This document shows, piece by piece, positions 1 through 5,470 of a stretch of DNA of 28,455 nucleotides. The stretch spans positions 1-28,455 of the forward strand of contig CAAFFR010000192.1 of the NCBI GenBank assembly GCA_900762245.1. The letters are read 5' to 3'. The DNA comes from an uncultured Oscillospiraceae bacterium. GTDB taxonomy: Bacteria > Bacillota_A > Clostridia > Oscillospirales > Oscillospiraceae. A program made the translations under genes and the position numbers. The notes beneath the pieces are model-generated. The model was given only the letters and a program-made list of their open reading frames with translations, made no database searches and had not been told where the DNA came from. Within the stretch, counting starts at the first letter, position 1, and each line of letters opens with the position of its first letter.

Positions 1-112
1 CCTGACTCTGGGCCTGAATGGACAGATAGGCCAGGATTTTCTCCCGCAGGGTCTTTTTTGAAACCACTTCCACTTTCCGCATCAGTTCCCGATTCTTCCG
101 GGCAATCAGGCG
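1..112 (-). CDS. Crp/Fnr-family transcriptional regulator, internal fragment
   Basis: The minus strand is open throughout and encodes 37 residues that begin RLIARKNRELMRKVEVVSKK and continue through REKILAYL. This is the linker helix region between the cyclic-nucleotide-binding-like domain and the HTH of Crp/Fnr regulators, which typically shows ARKN...K.E.LS.+..REKIL.YL. The rest of the HTH lies beyond the window edge. The upstream (N-terminal) part is missing because at about position 113 the sequence becomes a dGTPase gene on the opposite strand. The identification rests on the motif alone. The effector and regulon cannot be told from this fragment. The abrupt end suggests a rearrangement or chimeric join. 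Confidence 0.6.
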
Positions 113-113
113 C

Positions 114-800
114 GATCTGGGCCATACCCCCTTCGGTCATGCCGGTGAAGTGGCTCTGACCCAGTGCCTTGGCAGACCCTTCCGTCACAACGAGCAGAGC
201 CTGCGGGTGGTGGATGTGCTGGAAAAGGATGGCGAGGGGCTGAATCTGACCCATGAGGTCCGTAACGGCATTCTCTGCCACACCGGCGACCCATGGCCCA
301 GCACCTTGGAGGGCCAGATCGTGCGGCGGTCCGATCAGATTGCCTATGTCAACCACGACATCGACGATGCCATCCGGGCCAACATTCTGACCAATGATGA
401 CATTCCCCATGCCATCACCGACATTCTGGGGCACAGCCACTCTGTACGCATCAATACCTTAGTGACGGATGCCATCCGTACTTCCCGGGAGGCGGGGACC
501 GTATGCCTGTCCCCGGAGGTGGAGAAAGCGCTGAAGGACCTGCGGTCTTTCATGTTCGAGCGGGTCTACCGCAATCCCGTAGCCAAGGCTGAGGAGACAA
601 AGGCGAAGGCCATGCTGTGCAAGCTCTATGAGTATTATCTGAAAAATCCCGATGCACTGCCGGAAGATTTTCACCCCCAGCTTTCTTTCGAGGGGCTGGA
701 GCGCACCGTCTGCGACTATATCGCCGGTATGACGGATAACTATGCGGTGGACAAATATACCGAGATTTTCATTCCCACAGGCTGGCATGTTCGGGGATAA
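114..800 (+). CDS. dgt: dGTPase-like HD-domain triphosphohydrolase, N-terminally truncated
   Basis: Family members hydrolyse dGTP (or other dNTPs) to the deoxynucleoside and triphosphate. The frame is open from about 114 and starts with DLGHTPFGHAGE, the end of the HD metal-binding motif (normally GHDLGHTPFGHAGE). It continues through FRHNEQSLRVVDVLE, LTHEVRNGILCHTG, a second metal-site region (RSDQIAYVNHDIDDAIRA), and a C-terminal helical part to a TAA at 798-800. About the first 100 residues of the usual roughly 330, including the His of the HD pair, are absent. Upstream is an unrelated Crp-like frame on the other strand. The GTG at 150 could be called as a start but lies inside the conserved domain, so it is not a genuine start. 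dgt directly upstream of dnaG is a common Clostridia order. As it stands the gene should be non-functional. Confidence 0.85.
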   Translation, partial: DLGHTPFGHAGEVALTQCLGRPFRHNEQSLRVVDVLEKDGEGLNLTHEVRNGILCHTGDPWPSTLEGQIVRRSDQIAYVNHDIDDAIRANILTNDDIPHAITDILGHSHSVRINTLVTDAIRTSREAGTVCLSPEVEKALKDLRSFMFERVYRNPVAKAEETKAKAMLCKLYEYYLKNPDALPEDFHPQLSFEGLERTVCDYIAGMTDNYAVDKYTEIFIPTGWHVRG

Positions 801-802
801 TG

Positions 803-811
803 TGTTATAAT
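803..811 (+). promoter_or_regulatory. Extended -10 element, possible dnaG promoter
   Basis: TGTTATAAT lies immediately after the dgt stop codon: a perfect TATAAT (806-811) with a TG one base upstream. The expected -35 position (783-788) reads TGGCAT, which is poor, so activity would depend on the extended -10. It would place transcription start just ahead of the repeat element and about 175 bp before dnaG. Confidence 0.35.
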
Positions 812-821
812 GTAAAGCTGC

Positions 822-962
822 TGTAGGGCGGGGTCAGAAATCCGCCGATCAGGTTGGCGCTTATGCCTGACTTGGTTAGAACAGTGATCGCTATATTGTT
901 CCTTTGATTTGACCATCCCCAGAAATGGTGGTGCGTCGGCGGGGTCATGACCCCGCCCTACA
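822..962. repeat. MITE-like element with terminal inverted repeats
   Basis: The 15-mer TGTAGGGCGGGGTCA (822-836) is repeated exactly in inverted orientation at 948-962. The similarity of the two ends extends imperfectly inward to about 27 bp. The right end also holds a perfect 20-nt palindrome (938-957, centred on TCATGA). The interior has no convincing ORF. The size (141 bp), the terminal repeats and the location in an intergenic gap fit a non-autonomous mobile or REP-like element. No target duplication was confidently seen. Confidence 0.65.
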
Positions 963-992
963 ATAGATTTTATCGAGGAAAGGAGTGGGACG

Positions 993-2747
993 ATGGCATT
1001 CCCCCCGGCATTTTTAGATGAATTAACGGCGCGCAATCCCATTGAGGATGTGGTTGGACAGTACGTTTCTCTGAAGCGTTCCGGTTCCAATATGTTTGGC
1101 CTGTGTCCCTTCCATGGGGAGAAGACGGCTTCTTTCTCCGTTGCTCCCGATAAAGGCATTTACTACTGCTTCGGCTGCCACAAGGGCGGCAGCGTCATCA
1201 ATTTCCAGATGGAAATCGAGGGCCTGAGCTATCCTGATGCTGTCCGTGCCCTTGCCAAACGGGCGGGTATGGAAGTTCCGGAGGATGAGCAGTACCAGTC
1301 CCGGTACCGTCAGCAGGAACGGCTTTGGGCGCTTCACAAGGAAGCAGCCCGATTCTTCCACAGCCAGCTTTATTCCCCTGTGGGTGCGGAAGCTCTGAAC
1401 TATGCCATTGGCCGCGGTATGCCCAAAAGTGTGCTGACCCGGTTCGGCATTGGCTATGCCCCCGACAGCTGGTCTGCGTTGGTGGATGCCCTGCGGAAGA
1501 AGGGCTATACCGACCAGGAACTGCGGGATTCCGGCCTTGTAACCATTTCCCAGAAGAACGGCAATCTCTATGACCGGTTCCGGGACCGGCTGATGTTCCC
1601 CATTATCGATGTGCGGGGCAACGTCATCGGCTTCGGCGGACGTATCATGAACGATAAGGACAAGGATGCTGCCAAGTACTTAAATTCCCCGGAAACCCTG
1701 ATTTTTAATAAGCGAAAAAACCTGTTTGCGCTGAATCTGGCGAAAAAGAGCAAACTGGGGTATCTGATTCTGGTGGAGGGCTACATGGACGCCATTGCCC
1801 TGCATCAGTATGGCTTCGACTGCGCTGTGGCCTCTCTGGGTACGGCGCTGACGGAGGACGGTGCGGCGCTGCTGAGCAAGTATACCGACCAGGTGGTTCT
1901 GATCTATGACGGCGATACTGCCGGACAGAACGCCACCAAGCGGGCCATCCCCATTTTGGAAAAGGCAGGCTTGCAGGTCAAGGTCCTGCAGATGCGCGAT
2001 GCCAAGGACCCGGATGAATTTTTGAAGAAGTTCGGTGCGGACCGCTTCAAGCTGCTGCTGGAGGAATCCTCCAACCGGGTGGAATACCAGCTGAACGCCA
2101 TTTTGAAAAAATATGACCTCCGGGACGATGACCAGAAGGTAAAATACCTGCAGGAATCTGCGGAGCTGATTTGTACGCTGGGAAGCTCTGTTCAGCGGGA
2201 GGTTTACTCTGGACGGGTGGCGGAAGTGGCGAAGATCAGCATGGAGGCCATGAAGATGGAAGTGGACCGGGCTTTCCGGCACCGTATTGCCCGAGAGAAA
2301 AAGAAGCAGGAGAAAATTGACCTGTCTCCCGCCCGGAATTTGCAGCCCAAAAGCCGCAGCATCCATTATGATAACCTGAAATCCGCCCGGGCAGAGGAGA
2401 TGGTCATCGGTCAGACTCTGAGACAGCCTGCGCTGCTGGACCAAACCCGGGACCTGACACAGGAGATGTTCTCCTCGGAACTGCTGGGCCGGGTCTATGG
2501 CCAGATGTGCCAGCGGCACCGTGAGCATTTGGAGGTTAGTGTCAACGGTCTGACGGACTTTTCCTTAGAGGAAATGTCTCATATTGCTGGGATTCTCCAC
2601 AGTCAGCAGGGGCCGGTCAATGAGCAGGCACTGCTGGACTGTGTGGCTACCATCCGCAAGGAATACCAGTCCCGCCGGGTGACCACCGACGAGGATATCC
2701 TTGCCCAGATGGAACGTATGAAAAAAAGTAAAGGATATAAAGCATGA
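993..2747 (+). CDS. dnaG: DNA primase
   Basis: DnaG synthesises RNA primers for the replication fork and works with the DnaB-type helicase. The 584-residue protein has the N-terminal CHC2 zinc finger (C38-x2-H41-x17-C59-x2-C62). A TOPRIM core follows, with LVEGYMDAIAL at about residues 258-268 and DGDTAG at about 305, and then a helicase-binding C-terminal region from about residue 440. The length is usual. The ATG at 993 is preceded by GGAAAGGAG at a normal distance. Its last 4 bp overlap the first sigma gene (ATGA), implying translational coupling. In many Firmicutes dnaG is followed by the primary sigma gene; here two sigma-like genes follow. Confidence 0.97.
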   Translation: MAFPPAFLDELTARNPIEDVVGQYVSLKRSGSNMFGLCPFHGEKTASFSVAPDKGIYYCFGCHKGGSVINFQMEIEGLSYPDAVRALAKRAGMEVPEDEQYQSRYRQQERLWALHKEAARFFHSQLYSPVGAEALNYAIGRGMPKSVLTRFGIGYAPDSWSALVDALRKKGYTDQELRDSGLVTISQKNGNLYDRFRDRLMFPIIDVRGNVIGFGGRIMNDKDKDAAKYLNSPETLIFNKRKNLFALNLAKKSKLGYLILVEGYMDAIALHQYGFDCAVASLGTALTEDGAALLSKYTDQVVLIYDGDTAGQNATKRAIPILEKAGLQVKVLQMRDAKDPDEFLKKFGADRFKLLLEESSNRVEYQLNAILKKYDLRDDDQKVKYLQESAELICTLGSSVQREVYSGRVAEVAKISMEAMKMEVDRAFRHRIAREKKKQEKIDLSPARNLQPKSRSIHYDNLKSARAEEMVIGQTLRQPALLDQTRDLTQEMFSSELLGRVYGQMCQRHREHLEVSVNGLTDFSLEEMSHIAGILHSQQGPVNEQALLDCVATIRKEYQSRRVTTDEDILAQMERMKKSKGYKA

Positions 2748-3610
2748 CAGAGCTTTTGGAAAAACAGGCCCCTCTGAGTGCCGGTGAGGACGATGTCAGC
2801 CAGTTTCTGCGGGAGATCCGGGAATTTCCCCGTTTGACTGCAGAAGAGGAACGGGAATTGGCCCGCCGCTGCGCTGACGGAGATGAAAACGCCATCCGCC
2901 ACATGGTCAATTCCAACCTGCGGCTGGTGGTGAGCATTGCAAGAGAATATGCGGGACGGGGCGTGGCGTTGTTGGATCTGATTCAGGAGGGCAGCATCGG
3001 ATTGCTGGTGGCGGCCCGGAAATTTGACTATACTCTGGATTTCCGGTTTTCCACCTATGCCACCAAATGGATCCGGCAGGGTGTGACAAGGTGCCTTCTG
3101 AACCATGCGAGTCCTATCCGGGTGCCTCTGCATACTGCGGAGCGGATGCGTAAAGTGGAAGCAACCAGAGCGGCTCTGCGGCAGGAGGAAGGAGAGGAAC
3201 CGACATCTGCCCGGATTGCGGAAAAATGCGGCATTTCGGAGGAAAAAGTCCGGGAACTGATCGCTCTGATGCCGGATGTGTTCTCGCTGGACATTCCTAC
3301 GGGAGAAGGAGACGAGGGAAGCCTTCATTCTCTTTTGGAGGATGTGCAGGCGCCCCAGCCCTATGAAGAACTGGTGCGGCGGGAATTGGAGCACACCATG
3401 CAGACGCTGCTTTCGACTTTGAATGAACGCCAGCAGCAGATCCTGCGGCTCCACTTCGGTATGGAGGACGGCAACTGCTACTCTCTGGAGGAGATTGGCA
3501 GAATGCTGGGTATTTCCAAGGAGCGGGTCCGGCAGATCGAGCGCCAGGCTATGGATAAATTGCAGAAAAACGGCGCCAGCCTTGGATTGGAGGATTTTTT
3601 GAATGAATGA
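2744..3610 (+). CDS. Sigma-70 family factor at the sigA locus, lacking region 1.1
   Basis: This 288-residue sigma factor recruits RNA polymerase core to promoters. Region 1.2 is at residues 17-45, region 2.1/2.2 at 58-83 (NLRLVVSIA, DLIQEG), region 2.3/2.4 at 101-116 (FSTYATKWIRQGVTR), region 3 at about 120-180, and region 4 at 222-275 with the HTH LEEIGRMLGISKERVRQIE. It lacks the acidic region 1.1 and non-conserved insert of a standard primary sigma (usually 350 or more residues). In the melting motif YATWWIRQ the first Trp is replaced by Lys108, while the -12-contacting Gln and Thr are kept. Region 4.2 keeps the ERVRQIE core. It overlaps dnaG by 4 bp and the next gene by 8 bp. The position is that of sigA, but the sequence is divergent; a canonical sigA may exist elsewhere. 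The family is certain; whether it is the housekeeping sigma is open. Confidence 0.9.
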   Translation: MTELLEKQAPLSAGEDDVSQFLREIREFPRLTAEEERELARRCADGDENAIRHMVNSNLRLVVSIAREYAGRGVALLDLIQEGSIGLLVAARKFDYTLDFRFSTYATKWIRQGVTRCLLNHASPIRVPLHTAERMRKVEATRAALRQEEGEEPTSARIAEKCGISEEKVRELIALMPDVFSLDIPTGEGDEGSLHSLLEDVQAPQPYEELVRRELEHTMQTLLSTLNERQQQILRLHFGMEDGNCYSLEEIGRMLGISKERVRQIERQAMDKLQKNGASLGLEDFLNE

Positions 3611-4640
3611 TTTTGATTTTTCCTTTGAACAAAGCCCCTGGGAGGCCTTTTTGATGACAAAGGGCATGGGGGATACCATTTCCGCCGCCACATTGCTGTC
3701 CCTGCTGGAAGGTGCCGATGAGCAGGCGGTGGAGGATGCCCTTGGAGATTTGGAGACCGGATGCATGAATCTGGATATCTCCGATCTTCCCAGAACTGCC
3801 GGTGTGGGCGAGGCTGCAGTGCGGCTGCGGCAGGAGATCCAGCTGGTAAAAAGCGGACTGGACCCCAATCAGCTGGAAGAAAATGATCCCCTGCGGCTGT
3901 ATCTGGAAGAAGTGGCGGATATGCCCGCCTGCGGCGATGAAGAAGTGCTGGCAAAGCGCTGCGCCAAGGGGGACAGTGCCGCTATGGAAAAGCTGACCAA
4001 TCTGGGCCTCAGCCGGGTCATTGCCCTGGCGGCAGAGCATACCGGCTACGGCGTTTTGCTGCTGGACCTGATCCAGGAGGGCAGCATGGGCCTGTGGCAG
4101 GCGGTGCAGAACTACCGCTACGGCGATTACGCCGCATATCGGGACCGCTGGATTCGCTTCTATCTGGCGAAGGCCATTACCATGCAGGCCCGGTCCGGCG
4201 GCGTGGGCCAGAAAATGCGCACGGCGGTGGAAGATTACCGGGCTGTGGATGAATGGCTGCTGGGAGAACTGGGCCGCAATCCGACGCTGGAAGAAATTGC
4301 GGCAGAACTGCATATGACCGTGGAGGAAGCCCAAGCTGTCCGAAAAATGCTGGAGGATGCCCGTCTGCTGGCAAGAGCCAAAAAGCCTGAGGAGCCGGAG
4401 GAAGAGAAAGAGGCGGAAGAACAGGCAGTGGAGGATACTGCCCTGTTCCAAATGCGCCAGCGGATTCTGGATTTGTTGTCCGTGCTGGATAAAAACGACC
4501 AGAAACTGCTGACCCTGCGCTTCGGTCTGGAGGGCGGCAAGCCCCTGACCCCGGAAGAAACCGGCCGCCAGTTGGGCCTGACGGCACAGGAGGTCGTGGC
4601 AAAGGAAGCAGCCGCACTGGCAAAGCTGAGAAATGGGTAA
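3603..4640 (+). CDS. Degenerate sigma-70-like protein with region 1.1-like N-terminus
   Basis: This 345-residue protein has the layout of a primary sigma factor but weak DNA-binding regions. Residues 20-62 resemble region 1.1 (helices ending in VEDALGDLETG and LDISDLP). Residues 94-124 are region 1.2 (NDPLRLYLEEVADMPAC, EEVLAKRCAKGD). Residues 135-166 are region 2.1/2.2 with an intact DLIQEGSMGL. The melting segment reads YAAYRDRWIRFYLAKAIT (about 176-193) instead of FSTYATWWIRQAIT. Region 3 is followed by a charged Glu/Lys/Pro linker (259-278). The final HTH (LTPEETGRQLGLTAQEVVAK) has lost the ERIRQIE signature. The start at 3603 has GGAGG 9 nt upstream and overlaps the previous gene by 8 bp. 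It could be a specialised sigma, or a core-binding modulator that competes with or assists its neighbour; this is inference. The next gene, cmk, begins 150 bp on, beyond a repeat. Confidence 0.8.
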   Translation: MNDFDFSFEQSPWEAFLMTKGMGDTISAATLLSLLEGADEQAVEDALGDLETGCMNLDISDLPRTAGVGEAAVRLRQEIQLVKSGLDPNQLEENDPLRLYLEEVADMPACGDEEVLAKRCAKGDSAAMEKLTNLGLSRVIALAAEHTGYGVLLLDLIQEGSMGLWQAVQNYRYGDYAAYRDRWIRFYLAKAITMQARSGGVGQKMRTAVEDYRAVDEWLLGELGRNPTLEEIAAELHMTVEEAQAVRKMLEDARLLARAKKPEEPEEEKEAEEQAVEDTALFQMRQRILDLLSVLDKNDQKLLTLRFGLEGGKPLTPEETGRQLGLTAQEVVAKEAAALAKLRNG

Positions 4641-4648
4641 GGTAAAGA

Positions 4649-4760
4649 TGTCATTGCGAACCAGTCCGCAGACTGGTGTGGCAATCTCCTTCATGGATGC
4701 ACATGTCCCCGCAGATCGTGGGGATTGCCACGCCAGTGTGTGCACTGGCTCGCAATGACA
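4649..4760 (+). repeat. Dispersed TGTCATTSCGA palindromic repeat, copy A
   Basis: This 112-bp element has outer arms TGTCATTGCGA and TCGCAATGACA in inverted orientation. Each arm carries an inner palindrome (CCAGTCCGCAGACTGG and CCAGTGTGTGCACTGG), followed or preceded by GTGGCAATC/GATTGCCAC. Related copies lie at 8253-8344, 14078-14231 and 17243-17372, with a decayed half-copy near 10567-10605. It fills the gap between the second sigma gene and cmk. Confidence 0.85.
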
Positions 4761-4789
4761 GTAAAAAATACAGAAACGAGGAACTGATT

Positions 4790-5470
4790 ATGGCTAAGAA
4801 AATCTCCATCGCCATCGATGGTCCTGCCGGGGCCGGCAAGTCTACCATTGCCCGCCGGCTGGCAAAGGAACTGGGCTATCATTATGTGGATACCGGTGCG
4901 ATTTACCGCACCGTGGCATACTTTTTTGACCTGTGGGGCGTGGCACCCAAGGATATTGACGGTGTCAGCCGCTACATCGACGAGCTGACGGTAGGCATCG
5001 AGTATGACGAAGAAGGCGTTCAGCACATGATCATGAACGGCATGGATGTTACCGATGACATCCGTACTCAGGAGATTGGGCAGAAGGCCTCTCTGGTATC
5101 TGCACATGCCATCGTCCGGGATGCCCTGCTGGATATGCAGCGGGATGTGGCGAAGAATTACGATGTTATTATGGATGGCCGTGATATCGGCACTGTGGTG
5201 CTGCCCAAGGCTACCGTGAAGATCTTCCTGACTGCCGCACCGGAGGTTCGTGCCAAGCGCCGTACCGAAGAGCTGGCGGCCAAGGGCCAGAAGGCAGACT
5301 ATAACAAGGTCCTCAAGGAGATCCAGCAGCGGGACTACCAGGATACCCACCGGGAGGTGGCTCCTCTGAAAATGAGCCGGGACTCCATTAAAGTGGACAC
5401 TTCTGAACTGGATATCGACGGCGTGGTGGCAGCCATCCGGGAGATCATCGCGAAGAAGGTGGGCAAATGA
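4790..5470 (+). CDS. cmk: Cytidylate kinase
   Basis: Cmk phosphorylates CMP and dCMP with ATP in pyrimidine salvage and nucleotide supply. The 226-residue protein shows the P-loop GPAGAGKST near residue 11, the YVDTGAIYR substrate motif, IMDGRDIGTVVLP, and a LID/C-terminal part (RRTEEL, QQRDYQDTHREVAPL). The length is typical. I chose ATG 4790 (MAKKISIAIDG), preceded by GAGGAA. A longer open frame from 4676 would translate the repeat element and is rejected. The TGA overlaps the ispH start (ATGA). The order cmk-ispH-S1 is familiar in Clostridia. Confidence 0.96.
   Translation: MAKKISIAIDGPAGAGKSTIARRLAKELGYHYVDTGAIYRTVAYFFDLWGVAPKDIDGVSRYIDELTVGIEYDEEGVQHMIMNGMDVTDDIRTQEIGQKASLVSAHAIVRDALLDMQRDVAKNYDVIMDGRDIGTVVLPKATVKIFLTAAPEVRAKRRTEELAAKGQKADYNKVLKEIQQRDYQDTHREVAPLKMSRDSIKVDTSELDIDGVVAAIREIIAKKVGK

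Noticed and set aside
150..152. GTG as a true start for dgt
   Set aside because: The conserved HD motif lies upstream in the same frame, so the gene is truncated rather than starting here.
822..962. Riboswitch or T-box leader for dnaG
   Set aside because: No recognised aptamer core was seen. Terminal inverted repeats explain the structure better.
4676..4789. Upstream extension of cmk to 4676
   Set aside because: It would translate the palindromic repeat. MAKKISIAIDG at 4790 matches the family N-terminus and has its own ribosome site.
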